Shown: one piece after another, positions 1 through 9,587 of the stretch
Layout of the letters: each line of letters opens with the position of its first letter
How positions within the stretch are numbered: position 1 is the stretch's first letter
Source of the DNA: Closterium sp. Naga37s-1
Taxonomy: Eukaryota > Streptophyta > Zygnematophyceae > Desmidiales > Closteriaceae
NCBI GenBank assembly: GCA_947471745.1
Contig: CANJKZ010001148.1
Location: forward strand, 685,001-749,000
DNA: 64,000 nucleotides
Direction: 5' to 3'
Position numbers and translations under genes: made by a program
Notes under the pieces: model-generated
What the model was told of the DNA's origin: nothing
The model's database searches: none
What the model saw: the letters and a program-made list of their open reading frames with translations, nothing else

Positions 1-1920
1 GGCAGCTACAGTAGCACGTGGTTCACCCACAAATGTCACGTCGTCTGCATACGCCAAGCAAAGCACCTCGGGGTGAGCTGCTGCAGTGTCGCGAAGTGTG
101 GGGTGGATTCCCGCCGCAAAAAGGAGTGGGCCCAGTGGATCGCCCTGGCGAACGCCTCGTTCGCTTCACAGGGGATCGCTCGCAAAGTTCGAATCCAGGT
201 AGAGCCGCGATGGGTTACCATAGGTCAGGCGAACCAGAGGGAGAAGCGGCGACAGGGTTGGATCTTGTAACGCTGCTGCGATGGATTGTCGCGAAATGCT
301 GTTGAAAGCGTTCGCGATGTCGGTCTGTAGTACCAGGCTGTTGGAGTGGCCATCCACGTATGTTCGGGCGGCATGAATTATCGCTTCCGCCCCTCCTGGC
401 ACCGCCACGCCGTACTGTAGGGGTAGGAAGTGTTCATGTGCAGCTTCGCCCATGACCGACAGCGCAGCCTTGGCAGCCAGACGCGTCAGGCATTCGCCGA
501 TCGCGATTGGTCGGGCACCTCCTCCCGGTTTGGCCAGGGCAATGAGTCGAGATGATATCAGCAGGTCCGCCACCGAGGCTGGGAGGTTTCCACCCAGAAT
601 TGTGTTTACCAGGGCGTGCAGATGGGTGCTGACGGATGCATTGGTTATTGCCGCGTCGCGAAGATGTTCAAATGTGGTGCCTGATGGTCCGGCCCCCACG
701 CCATTATCGCATCGCCCGAGAAGCTTCGCAAATTCAGCATGGGAAATGCCTAGGGGACGGGTGTCGGTTGCTTGCCAGGTCAGCGGGTCCGTCCCTGCTG
801 GCGGGTGTTTCAGTCGGAGTTCGGCCAGTATTTCTAGACTTGGCGCGCAGACGGGTGTTGACTCGAGCACCAGCACGGCTCGGCGCAGACTGCCACGTTT
901 GGCCAACCCCTCCGCTCGACTCAATACACCTGTCACGTCGGGTTGGTGACGCGGGGGTGGAGGGGTGTTGACCGCGTTTACTGCCTCCTGGTAGAGCTGC
1001 ATCCATTCGCCACGCTGGAAAGCCCGGAGTCGGGCCTTGATTTGCGGCCAGTTTGGGTGCTTTGGCGAAGCTTGGCGAAATGTTAGACGCGGGAGGAAAA
1101 GGAGTAGTCGCCAGCCTGCCTCGGAATCAGGGTTTCGCGAGAGGTGGTGTAGGGGTGTCAGGAGTGCCAGCGAAAATAGCTGGCACAAATTTGGCGGTAA
1201 TCGTCTTGACAGTGGCGACTGTCGACTGTCGCAGAGGGCGGAAATATCCCAGTTCGCGATGTCAGCGAACATGTCGCTCCTCTCTGCCAACTCCACTGGC
1301 GAAAAATACTGGGGCAGCTGCGGGGTCGCGACTGACGCCCGGCGAAATGATGCGGTCCGATTTCTTCGAGCGCGGCCCGATCTCGCTGATTGCTGCCGAG
1401 TTGGATTCCCACCCGTTCGATCAACGGTGGATGGCCCTACTTGCCCCTCCGTTTCTGACGTGGGTAAATTTGCTGCACCTGGTCCTCTCCTACCCGTTCC
1501 TACCCTTGTTATCTCAGCTCCATCCCCTTCTTCGTTTTCACTCTCTGGCTGCTCTTCCACGGTATAAGAGGGGTCATTTCTCTCCTCGGCTTCATTAGCT
1601 GCTACCAGTGCTATTAAAGCCCGACGCCCTGCTGCCTGATACCCGTTCTCCGGTCCTCCGCTTGCTCCGCTAACCGTCTGGCTCCGCTCTCCCTGAGCCC
1701 CTCGTCCACGCGATGGTGATTGCCGGTTCGTCTGAGCAGACGCCAGAGCTCGCTGCCTCCTGGTCGGCAATGGTCGCCAGGCCTCAGTCTGAGCCCGAAA
1801 GGGCGACCACGGCGACGAAGCCCCCTCTGCCTCCGGCTCCGAAGCCCTCGACAACATCCTCTGAAAAGATTCCTCACCCCGGACCCGCGGCTGTCCTTGT
1901 CGCGGATGCGCCTGGTTCAA
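1..1920 (-). pseudogene. RT polyprotein of element 1, partial, one TGA
   Basis: This is the N-terminal part of the element's replication polyprotein. Reading from high to low coordinates it shows the conserved EESFQRMLSRASE and GGPENGYQA segments, the pre-RT helical domain (RRLPPNLCQLFSLALLTPL), GAGPSGTTFEHLRDA, GGGARPIAIGECLTRLAAK, RT motif A (LQTDIANAFNS), motif B (GVRQGDPLGPL, about 135-160) and the catalytic AYADD (about 40-55). An in-frame TGA at 166-168 replaces the Lys/Thr that other copies have just before SERGVRQGD; the frame stays open on both sides. The left end of the window cuts it before the endonuclease. The conserved frame upstream of the ORF's first usable codon overlaps the plus-strand gene. 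Confidence 0.85.
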
Positions 1921-3173
1921 CTGCGACTGTTGTCTCTCAGACTCCTGTAACTGCTGCTGCTATTCCATCCGCCCCGGCTGTGCGGGCTGAACCTCAGGCG
2001 TCCCCTTCTGCACCGCCGGAGTCTGTCGCCGACCCCTCGGCTCCCTTGCTTGCTGGACCTGTCGCCGCGCCTGAGTTGCCGACTCCTGCCTCTGTCTCGT
2101 CCCTGCACGCGGCGTCCGCCACCACTGGCGGCCCATCCCCGTTGGTTGCCCCGCCGGTTGGGGGTCCGGCTGCACCTCTTGTGCCACCGACTGCTCCTGC
2201 GGTGCAGCTATCTCGCCCGCCGTCACCAGGCCGGCGCCCATCTCGCCCTCATTCTCCCGCTCCCCAGCCGGATCGTCAATCCTCTCGGCGCCGGCGCAAT
2301 TCTCCCCGCCGTCCGCATCAGCAGGCCCAGTCACACGCGAACCATGGCGGCCGCGGTGGCTGGTGGGGTCCCCGCGGTCGCGGAGGTGGTGGGGCGTACG
2401 ATCCGCCCGTGAGGATGGCGGATCTGCAGCGGGCGGTGTCAACTGCGGTGCGTGAGGAGAGGGCCGCCCTGACCCAGGGCAGCTCTCACGCTGTCGTGGC
2501 CCGTGCTGCTCCTCGACAGGCTGTACTTCCTTTGGATCCGCCGCCGGCTGCGCCCGTCCCTCATCTGAGTCCGGCCCCGTCGGCTCCTGCTGTTTCTGCC
2601 TCTGCGCCTGTTCCTGGGTCTCGGCTTCGTCTCCCGCCCGTTCCGCCTGTGGCGGGAGTTGAGTTTGTGGCTGCGGGAGGGGGAGCGCAGTATCCTCATC
2701 CCGGGGCTGGCGGTTCCGCAACTCCTGCCCTCGAGGAGCCGTTTCAGTTTCTGGCGCAGGCATTACAGCCTCCACAGTCCCGTGTTCCAGAGGCAACTCT
2801 CGCCCAGCTCTTCCGCCTCGCGGAGAGCTTTCACGCTCTGCTCCTGATACAGGTTCTCGCGCATTCGTCACTTCCTGCAATTCCCCCTGAGACGTTCCAG
2901 GATCGCCACCGTGATTCGTGCCTGGACGCTGCCGACCAGCTCGCAGTGCTGTTGGCGTCCGTGCTGGCTGCGCCCGTAGAGGGTGGAGTTGCGGCTGCTG
3001 GGCAGCTCGATGAGGCTGTGCGCAGCCTGAGGCGCCATTTGCGTGCAGGTTCTGGAGCCGCCGCGATCGGCGCAAGCACGCTTGTGCTCCCTGACGGGCG
3101 TTCTTCACGCCCTTGGAGCTCACCGCATGTAGGCGCGGGCTCCGATTGCACCTTTGATGCCATGCCTCTCTAG
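1713..3173 (+). CDS. Antisense ORF (AORF) of element 1, 486 aa
   Basis: This is a plus-strand protein of unknown function encoded opposite the polyprotein N-terminus. It starts MVIAGSSEQ, a start shared by all family A copies. A Pro/Ala/Val-rich region of about 180 residues follows, then an Arg/Ser and Arg/Gly stretch (RRRRNSPRR, GGRGGWWGPRGRGGGG, about residues 190-230), then the PPVRMADLQR motif (near 235) and a helical C-terminal module (VPEATLAQLFRLAESFHALL onward, near 360). The module's last part is out of register. Relative to element 5 a deletion of about 17 bases near 3090 replaces the usual ending RELWRTLTGVLHALGAHRM with an unrelated tail. The basic middle suggests nucleic-acid binding, as in a Gag-like protein; that is inference. 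Confidence 0.6.
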   Translation: MVIAGSSEQTPELAASWSAMVARPQSEPERATTATKPPLPPAPKPSTTSSEKIPHPGPAAVLVADAPGSTATVVSQTPVTAAAIPSAPAVRAEPQASPSAPPESVADPSAPLLAGPVAAPELPTPASVSSLHAASATTGGPSPLVAPPVGGPAAPLVPPTAPAVQLSRPPSPGRRPSRPHSPAPQPDRQSSRRRRNSPRRPHQQAQSHANHGGRGGWWGPRGRGGGGAYDPPVRMADLQRAVSTAVREERAALTQGSSHAVVARAAPRQAVLPLDPPPAAPVPHLSPAPSAPAVSASAPVPGSRLRLPPVPPVAGVEFVAAGGGAQYPHPGAGGSATPALEEPFQFLAQALQPPQSRVPEATLAQLFRLAESFHALLLIQVLAHSSLPAIPPETFQDRHRDSCLDAADQLAVLLASVLAAPVEGGVAAAGQLDEAVRSLRRHLRAGSGAAAIGASTLVLPDGRSSRPWSSPHVGAGSDCTFDAMPL

Positions 3174-3249
3174 GTGCTTGTTGAAAACGTCATTGTGTGT
3201 ATGTCCTTGCTTTGTATCAATTGCGTGTATTGATCTTGCCGCCCCTCAC

Positions 3250-3297
3250 GCGCGGCCGAAGGCCGCGCTATCGAGCGTCGGCCGCCGAAGGCGGCCG
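3250..3297. repeat. Twin GAA-loop hairpins, element 1
   Basis: Two perfect inverted repeats lie 10 bases apart. One is at 3250-3268 (8-bp stem GCGCGGCC, loop GAA) and the other at 3279-3297 (8-bp stem CGGCCGCC, loop GAA). They sit between the AORF stop and the promoter block, in the 5' leader of the minus-strand transcript or the 3' region of a plus-strand one. Confidence 0.85.
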
Positions 3298-3299
3298 GC

Positions 3300-3551
3300 G
3301 CGAGCCGCTCGGTTAGGAGAGCACACGAACACTGAAGTGAATAATGAGGCTCTAGGAGAAGATCCTAGGGCCTTTATACTAGGCTGGAGAGGGCTGGAGA
3401 GGCTAAGGACTAAGCCTCTCTCTCTCTCTCTCCTCTCTCTGCCGCTCGGTTAGGAGAGCACACGAACACTGAAGTGAATAATGAGGCTCTAGGAGAAGAT
3501 CCTAGGGCCTTTATACTAGGCTGGAGAGGGCTGGAGAGGCTAAGGACTAAG

Positions 3552-3552
<1 letters not shown>
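3300..3552 (-). promoter_or_regulatory. Two tandem promoter blocks of element 1
   Basis: A block of about 115 bp beginning gccgctcggttaggagag and ending ggctaaggactaagcctctc occurs twice in near-perfect copies, separated by a short CT run (3415-3440). Each holds a minus-strand TATAAA (plus-strand tttata at 3373-3378 and 3510-3515). Transcription from it would read leftwards through the element. Calling it a promoter rests on the TATA sequence and its 5' position. Confidence 0.6.
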
Positions 3553-3635
<83 letters not shown>

Positions 3636-3636
3636 T
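3553..3636. repeat. (CT)n tract, 3' tail of element 2
   Basis: About 84 bp of nearly pure CT with one G interruption. It directly precedes the minus-strand 3' end of element 2 (TTGAACGGTCCTTGTAATAA on the plus strand), so it reads as a (GA)n tail. Confidence 0.95.
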
Positions 3637-3774
3637 TGAACGGTCCTTGTAATAATATAGGCTTATAAGGGACAACAAAGGCAAAATCAAAAGCAAAAGC
3701 AAAAGCACAAGCAAAACAGGCACAACTTGGCGCTACAATACTACCCCATCCACCCTACCCCCCCTTCCCCCCCA

Positions 3775-3803
3775 CCCCCCCCCCCCCCCCCCCCCCCCCC
3801 CCC
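3775..3803. repeat. C29 homopolymer
   Basis: Twenty-nine consecutive C on the plus strand, equal to G29 on the element's coding strand, starting 3 bases after the stop codon of element 2. The flanks (3750-3774) are also C-rich. Confidence 0.95.
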
Positions 3804-3806
3804 TTT

Positions 3807-5384
3807 CTACTCACTCCCCGGCTCTAGTGTTGCAAAGCAGTCCCCCGGGTACAACTCCCCCTCCAGCCCGCTCACAGGGGGGTTCTCTATCTGTGCCGCC
3901 TGGTTCAGTTTGACAAGGTAGCTCACGACCTGGGCTTTCTGTAGTGACACCGCCCAGCGCTGGCGGTACTGGTGCAGCAACTTTGCCGCCTGGTAGGATT
4001 TGGGGGGAGCGTTGAAGTGTTTGCGTGCTGCTGATTCTGATAGCTGCTTGAGGAAGGCCGGAACCTCGTCACACGGGCAGCCATATGTCTCAACTGCCAG
4101 GGGAAAGAAGCCAGCATAGGACGACCGGTTTTGGTAGAGGTCTATTTTCTTGTCCGCCGCTTCCCTGGCCGCCCATCCCCTTCCCTTCGTGGCCTGCTCA
4201 TCCCTCTTGCTGATTGGGTCAGTGATTGTTATGTCCCCCAGCCACACAGAGCCAGTGGTACGGTCCCGGATGGCGATGTCCGCTCGCTTGTTGTCGACCG
4301 GGCTGAACGCAGTTGTCTCCTTGTGAGTCATGTACCCCGCGTCCTGTGCCATACGGGCGCACTCATCACGTAGTTCGTTATGGGTGTTTGTGCACCCACG
4401 TCCAAAACCGCAGCGGAGGAGGTGGTTAGGGAGTCTTTTATCCGGGATTTCAGTCTTGTTCTTGCAGTCACAGTGGCCTGGTACGGGTAGGGGCATTCCT
4501 AGTCGGAACTGTAGGGTGAAGGCAAAGTGCTCGGGGTTGAGGCGGAGGCTGGGCATGTATGGGATGGCTAACAACCAGTCACCTGCCCCGTACCCAGAAA
4601 GAGAGATTAGCCGCTGCGTGTGGCCCATCAAAGGGTTCAGCTCCATCCTTCTAGAAGCTGCAACCTGTTATGCGTAGCGGCTTGCTTGGGTGAAGCGGGC
4701 TAGGCGATGTTGCAGCCGACCTGTGGGGTTCACTAGTTCCGCATCCAGCAGGTTCCTTGCCTCCTGACACAATGCGCCTTTGCACCCATGCAGCCAAGCC
4801 TGAAGCGGGTCTGGGTCGGGGTCAATCTCTGCTGACCACGAGAAAGCGGCTGCTAAGGCGGATCCTGCCGCCCCCTGCTCATCTGTTAGCAGCGTCATGG
4901 CTTGGACAAAGCTTGCTAGATAGCTGTATCGTCCTTCCACCGCTGGATCTGAGAGGCCAACACCTCCCAGGGACGGCGGGAGAGAAGCCTGTCCCCATAC
5001 CCTAGTTTCTTCCGCTTCTCCCCTCGATGGGCGGACCCCGTAAGCCTCCAGGAGGGTGAGTAGTAGCGCATTTCCCCACTGGGACCATTCAGCCTCTGGG
5101 AGCATGCACAAGGGTGTAGTGCGCGCCAGGTAGGAGATGCGCCGGGAGATGCACTTTGTCAGCAAGAGCGACGCCACCTGAGGGTCCATCTCGGCGATGA
5201 GGGGGAGGGGCGAGGACAGTGCTTCGAGCTGGCTTCGCAAGAATGCCGCTGCTCCCGCCGTTGGGCCTATGTAGCTCCCCAGCACCCGAAGCCCCTCTGG
5301 GCAGAACGGTACACCCTCCGGGATTACGCAAGCATCAGCTCCCAAAGCACTCCATGCAGCGCATTTCGCCGGGTTGTGTGTCAG
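3807..5384 (-). pseudogene. RT C-terminus plus endonuclease, element 2 (truncated)
   Basis: The frame enters at THNPAKCAAWSALGAD, downstream of the lost YADD motif. It continues through the RT thumb-like region (DPQVASLLLTKCISRRISYL), the linker, a CDC...LPNHLLRC cysteine/histidine knuckle (about 4435-4480) and the restriction-like endonuclease. The acidic and basic residues are visible as KRADIAIRD, GDITITDP and AADKKIDLY. It ends in TAG at 3807-3809. A TAA at 4668-4670 interrupts ASRYA-QV, where other copies read through. Protein divergence from family A is large but the domain order is identical; it is closest to element 7. Without the catalytic RT half it cannot be autonomous. Confidence 0.8.
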
Positions 5385-5635
5385 CCAGTGGGAAAAAGCC
5401 AACCGTCTCTGGTCGGTTGGCGTAATGCTTGATGTTTTTGTCGGCATGCTCTCCTGCCGCCCATCCCCTGCCTTTCTGTGCCTCTGGATCCCTTGTGCTG
5501 ATGGGGTCCGTGATGGTAACATCGCAAACATAGACCGCCCCGCTGCTTCTATCCATCATGGTGAAATTGGCAGTTCGTTCCTCGATGGGGCAGTAAGCGG
5601 CCGACTCGCTGTGAACTATGAACCCGCGTCCTGCG
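5385..5635 (-). pseudogene. Endonuclease fragment of element 3, left of Copia
   Basis: It encodes the catalytic core of the restriction-like endonuclease. Visible parts are the segment after DAGFIVHSESAAYCPIE, TANFTMMDRSSG, YVCDVTITDPISTRD (the second acidic residue) and GWAAGEHADKNIKHYA. In the last segment the usual Lys-Lys of family A is Lys-Asn. The frame is open from the Copia border to GFFPLA at about 5385 and then runs into element 2 sequence in a foreign frame. Confidence 0.8.
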
Positions 5636-5767
5636 TGTCAGAATCAGGAAAAAAAGAATGACTAGAATGACAGCAGTACAGGGTTTGTATAGTAAAACCT
5701 AATTGGGCTGTGCCCCATAAGGAGTGCCCCACTACAGCCTAGAGCATGTAAATGCATAGTTCTGATA
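5636..5767 (-). repeat. Copia 3' LTR
   Basis: 132 bp. It differs from the other LTR at two positions I can see: G for A near 5712, and T for C in the terminal CTGATA versus CTGACA at 5766. Such short LTRs are unusual for a full-coding element. I see no clear polypurine tract just inside it. Confidence 0.93.
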
Positions 5768-5969
5768 CACACCCATAGGCAAAGTGGGGGACAAGCAAGA
5801 GAACGAAGCAAGGTCAAGCTCAGGGTGGATCACAACGTCACCACGCAGTCCGACCACAAGCAACTGGCCACATGCAGAGTTATATAAAGGAGAACAAGCA
5901 GTACAGTGATCACAACCTATCAAGTGTAAGCATGCAGGTATATGTATATAGATCACAGTACAAGCAAAG

Positions 5970-6773
5970 TCAAGAAGTGAGCAAGTGAGGCCAAGTAGGC
6001 ACAAGGCCTAGAACAGTACAGAAACGCTGATGTTCACAAGGCTGAAGTGCCTTGGTGAAGATATCAGCAGTGTTGGCCTGAGAGGCCACGTAAGCAAGAC
6101 GAAGCTGACCACGCTGCTGCAACTCTTGAGCAAGGAAGTAGCGCAGAGCAATGTGCTTCGTTATGTGCTCCAGTCTGTGCTCCTGACACAAGGCAATCAT
6201 GGCCTTGTTGTCGACGTACAGAACTGGAGGAGAACGAGGCGGCTCGCCCAAGTCGGTCACCAGGTAGGTGAGCCAGCGTAACTCCTGTGCAGCCATGGCC
6301 CCTGCGTAGATCTCAGCCTCATAGCTGGAGCTGAGAACAGAAGACGAGCGGGTAGACCGCCACGAAATAGAGCCAGAGCCAAGGCTCAAGGTGTAACCCT
6401 GTGACGACCGCTGCGTAGCCAAGTCGTCAACCCAAGAAGCATCTGCGTGACCAGTGAGGACAACTCGAGCCCGTCCTCCAAGCACAAGCCCCATGCCCGA
6501 CGTACTGCACAAGTAGCGCATCACCCTCTTAGTGGCCTTCCAGTGCTCTAGTCGGTGTCTCCCGGGCGCAATGTAGCGAGCCAGGATGCTAAGAGGGTAA
6601 GCTAGGTCAGGTCGAGTGCAGGTCATCAGGTACATGAGGCAGCCCACAAGCTCTGGATATGGGCCACTCGGCTCTACGGACTCATCCGAAGGCAGAGCTG
6701 AGAGCGAGTGGCCGGTAGGCAGAGGAGTGGCCTGTGGCGAGGAGTACTCGAAGTGGAAGCGCTGAAGGACCTG
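5970..6773 (-). pseudogene. Copia RNase H region
   Basis: The C-terminal part of the Copia polyprotein, in frame with the RT after the TAG at 6774-6776. It shows the conserved tail of Copia RT (LVGCLMYLMTCTRPDLAY, about 6590-6650) and the RNase H acidic residues in GHADASWVDD, SSSYEAEIYA and LYVDNKAMI. It ends with the usual HI.LRYFLAQE and NTADIFTKAL motifs. The natural stop is at 5970. RNase H degrades the RNA strand during cDNA synthesis. Confidence 0.9.
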
Positions 6774-7301
6774 CTACACCATGTGTGACTGAGTCAATGT
6801 ACTGGTGCACCGTGCTCTGTCCCGGGTGATCTGCAAGCCAAGATATCTGCACAGCTCACCCAGGTCTGTGCACGTGTGTCTCTTCTGCAGCTCCGACTTC
6901 ACGTGGGCCAGTCCAGCAGTGTCAGCAGTAGCAAAGACCAAGTCGTCGACGTACACGAGGATGTAGAATGGCGGCAGCGAAGTGTCGGTGCGTAGAAACA
7001 GCGACGGGTCAGCAGTCGAAGGAGCAAACCCAAGAGCCGCAAGCGTCGTCCTCAGTGCGTCGTGCCAATCGCGAGGCGCCTGGCGGAGACCGTAGACTAG
7101 CCGCCGGAGGCTCCACTGGGTACCTGCAGGAAATGACCCAGTGAAGCCAGGTGGGCGGCGCAGCCAGATCTCCTCGTGCAAGCTGCCCTGTAGGAAGTCA
7201 AGAGAGTGAAGCTCGTAGTCGCGCTGAGCGGCGACGTGCAGCAGAACCCGAAGAGTGGTCATCTTCGGGGTAGGGGAGAAGGTCTGGAAGAAGTCAACTC
7301 C
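6774..7301 (-). pseudogene. Copia reverse transcriptase, catalytic part
   Basis: It begins just after the TAG at 7302-7304, which replaces the Gln usually found in GFSQRQGVDFF. It contains FQTFSPTPKMTTLRVLL, SLDFLQGSLHEEIWLRRPPG, QWSLRRLVYGLRQAPRDW and the catalytic ILVYVDDLVFA (about 6940-6970), then RYLGLQITRD. A second TAG at 6774-6776 follows SHMV. Apart from the stops the catalytic residues are all present. Confidence 0.92.
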
Positions 7302-8229
7302 CTATCGCTGACTGAAGCCTCGTGCAACGTAACGCGCCTTGAAGACACGCGGAGAACCCGGCGGCCTCTTCACCCTGAAAATCCACATGCCAGTGACGAT
7401 GTTCGCCCCAGGTGGGGGAACCTCGTCAACGTAAGTGCTTGTGGACTTCCAGGATGCCATCTCTGCATCCATGGCTGTCTGCCACTGAGAGGAGTAGGGA
7501 CCCTCTATCGCCTCTGCGTAAGAGCGCAGGGTCGGGATGTCTGGTGCATCCGGGTCTCCCTCAGGTGCAATCAGCATGGACACGAGATGAGGTACAACAG
7601 CTGCAAAACACTCAAAGTCCTCCTGCCTGTCCTCAAGGACGTCCGTGCCAAGAGCACACTCACCCCCGACGGACGGAGGACAGACAGACTCAGACTCAGC
7701 AACAAGACTAGCGGCGTAGTCTAGACGACAGGCGGCAGCAATGTCAACCAGCTCAGCAACTAGGGCAGACGCAGCAGTGGACGCAAACGAAGGGTCAGTG
7801 ACAACAGTGGCTAGAAGACGTGTGACAGTAGGCTTGGCAGCATTAGCAAGGTCTGACGGCGGGTCAGGAACGTCAGGAAGAGAGGATGCAAGAGGAGACG
7901 GTAGAGGGACACGCTGTGGAACAGAGGAAGGACGAAGTGCCATCAAGTGCGTGCCTGGGACAGGAGGAGGACGCGGACGCGGAACACGACGACCAGTGCG
8001 ACCAGCGCGAACAGGCGACGCAGGACGAGACTCAGGCTCACGACGCTCCGTAAGACCTCTAGTCGGCCCAGAGTAAGGAGAAGGACCAGGCAGTGGGGAG
8101 GCTGGCTGTAACTGCGACTGCGACTGGTCAGGCTGTAGACACAGTAAGGGAGGAGTAGGACCAGTAGAAGGCGGGAGGCCAAGAACCTGCTGAAGGAGTG
8201 GAACGAAGTACGGCCGCGGCCGCGCAGCG

Positions 8230-8640
8230 CCTCCAGAACCAGCAGAGACAGCACCAGTTCCCCCAGCTCCAGGGTCTCCAGCTCCAACTCCCGCAACACC
8301 ACCAGCTCCAGCACCTCCAGCAGCTCCAGCTCCAGCAGCACCTCCAGCAGCAACAGCTCCAGCGCCTCCAGCTCCAACTCCTGCAGCACCACCAGCTCCA
8401 GTAGCTCCAGTACCTCCAGTACGAGCACCTCCGGGACCAGCGGCTCCAGCACCTCCAGCAGCTCCAGCATCAGCAGTACCTCCAGCAGCTCCAGCTCCAG
8501 CAGCTCCAGTACCTCCAGGACGAGCACCTCCGGCAGCTCCAGCACCAGCAAGACCTCCAGCAGCTCCAGCTCCAGCAGCACCTCCAGCTCCAGCACCTCC
8601 TCCAGCAGCAACAGCACCACCAGTCCCGGCAGTACGAGGA
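8230..8640. repeat. Degenerate CAGCTCCAG-type repeats in Copia linker
   Basis: About 400 bp of imperfect tandem repeats built from cagctccagcacctccag-like units. They encode the Gly/Ala-rich linker on the minus strand. Long open frames on the plus strand here (Gln- and Leu-rich) are by-products of the repeat. Confidence 0.8.
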
Positions 8641-8999
8641 CCTCCACAACCTCCGTCACCACCGGCAGCAGCAGGACCACTCTGAGGGCGGTAGTAAGAA
8701 GCGTACCACTCGCGAAGCTGCTGTGGCGAGAGAGGCTCTCGCCGGGGAGACGCAGCACCACTGAGCTCAGCACCCCCAGACTCCGGACCAGCTCCAGCAG
8801 CTCCAGCACCTCTAGGACCAGCAGCACCAGCGCCTCCAGGGTCTCCAGCTCCAGCAGCACCTTGCCGAAGTCGGCAGCGCCAGTCGTACCACTCGCGCAG
8901 CTGCTGTGACGAGAGAGGCTCCCGTCGGCGGGACTGCCGCAGGGAGGCAGCATGAGTACCGCCAGGAGACGCAGCACCCCCAGGCTCCGCAATCACAGG

Positions 9000-9125
9000 C
9001 TCCGCACATGCCGGCTCAGCACCCCCAGGCTCCGCACGCTCAGGCTCAGCACCCCCAGGCTCCGCACGCTCAAACTCAGCACCCCCAGGCTCCGCACGCT
9101 CAGACTCAGCACCCCCAGCAGCACC
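9000..9125. repeat. 30-bp tandem repeat in Copia linker
   Basis: About four near-identical 30-bp units (cagcacccccaggctccgca ccgctcag-like) encode the repeated Ala-Glu-Pro-Gly-Gly peptide on the minus strand. Differences between units are one or two bases. Confidence 0.85.
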
Positions 9126-9587
9126 ACCCCCAGCAGCACCAGAGTCACCAGTGACCTCGACAGGCGTACCAAGGGGGATGGGGTCTACCTGGGACACACC
9201 TGAAGGGGCAGGACCCTGGGGGGGAAGGAGGTCTACTAGAGAGGGACCTGGAGTGAGGAAGAGCAGCAGGGGGGGGAGGGAAGCAGTGCGGTAGGGGAAG
9301 AGACGGTAGTAAGGAACCGACTCGTCAAACGTGACGTCCTGAGAGGGCAGGACACGGCGCGAGGTGGGGTGGTAAAACTGGCAACCAGGCGCGTCAAGGG
9401 GGAAGCCAGGGAAGACGCAGGGAACAGCACGGGAGGACAGCTTGTCCGCGGAAGAATCGCAGACAAAGGCTCGAGATCCCCAGACACGGAACACAGACGC
9501 ATCGCCAACCTTCCCCGTCCACCGCAGAGTAGGTGTGGCCTCCGGCATGGAGACACGGGGCTGGAGGTTGAGCTGATGCGCCGCGTA

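Larger units (their letters stand above)
1..3552 (-). mobile_element. Non-LTR element 1 (family A), 3' part outside window
   Basis: This unit reads leftwards. Its 3' half lies beyond position 1. It contains the polyprotein N-terminus and the first part of the reverse transcriptase (1-1920), the antisense ORF (1713-3173), a pair of GAA-loop hairpins (3250-3297) and two tandem copies of the TATA promoter block (about 3300-3414 and 3441-3552). The gap between AORF stop and hairpins (3174-3249) holds nothing I recognise. Confidence 0.85.
3553..5384 (-). mobile_element. Element 2 (family C), 5'-truncated
   Basis: A non-LTR copy retaining only its 3' third: (GA)n tail, 3' UTR with a G29 run, endonuclease domain and the end of the RT domain. 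Homology stops at about 5380-5386, where the sequence switches into the endonuclease domain of element 3. Truncation at the 5' side is typical of target-primed reverse transcription. The loss of element 3's own 3' end at the same point suggests deletion or recombination as well. Confidence 0.75.
7302..9587 (-). pseudogene. Copia integrase C-terminus, repeat linker and RT N-terminus
   Basis: The frame continues from the integrase after the TAG at 9588-9590. It opens with the Copia integrase C-terminal signature (TPTLRWTGKVGDAS, VWGSRAFV, DKLSSRAVPCVFPG, about 9440-9540). A very long low-complexity linker (about 8090-9200) carries GGAEPERAEP repeats, two REPLSxQQLREWY blocks and Gly/Ala repeats. 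RT motifs begin in MDAEMASWKSTSTY, GANIVTGMWIFRVKR and KARYVARGFSQR (about 7305-7480). The repetitive linker is longer than in textbook Copia elements. Confidence 0.88.

Noticed and set aside
452..949. Plus-strand ORFs antisense to the RT domain that recur in many elements (SRRCSNVVPDGPAPTPF type)
   Set aside because: They recur only because the RT coding strand is conserved; starts and ends vary and no extra domain is visible.
1960..3123. 387-codon minus-strand frame as a separate Gag ORF of element 1
   Set aside because: Lies opposite the AORF helical module, where the plus frame is the constrained one, and is closed in element 5; kept only as a possible polyprotein N-terminus.
3474..3668. 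Short ORFs made of Ser-Leu or Arg-Glu repeats
   Set aside because: Translations of CT/GA microsatellites.
7943..8992. Leu-rich 349-codon minus-strand frame
   Set aside because: Another frame of the Copia repeat linker; composition reflects the repeat, and the Copia polyprotein frame explains the region.
8198..9154. Gln-rich and Pro-rich plus-strand frames
   Set aside because: Antisense by-products of CAGCTCCAG and CCCAGGCTC repeats inside Copia pol.
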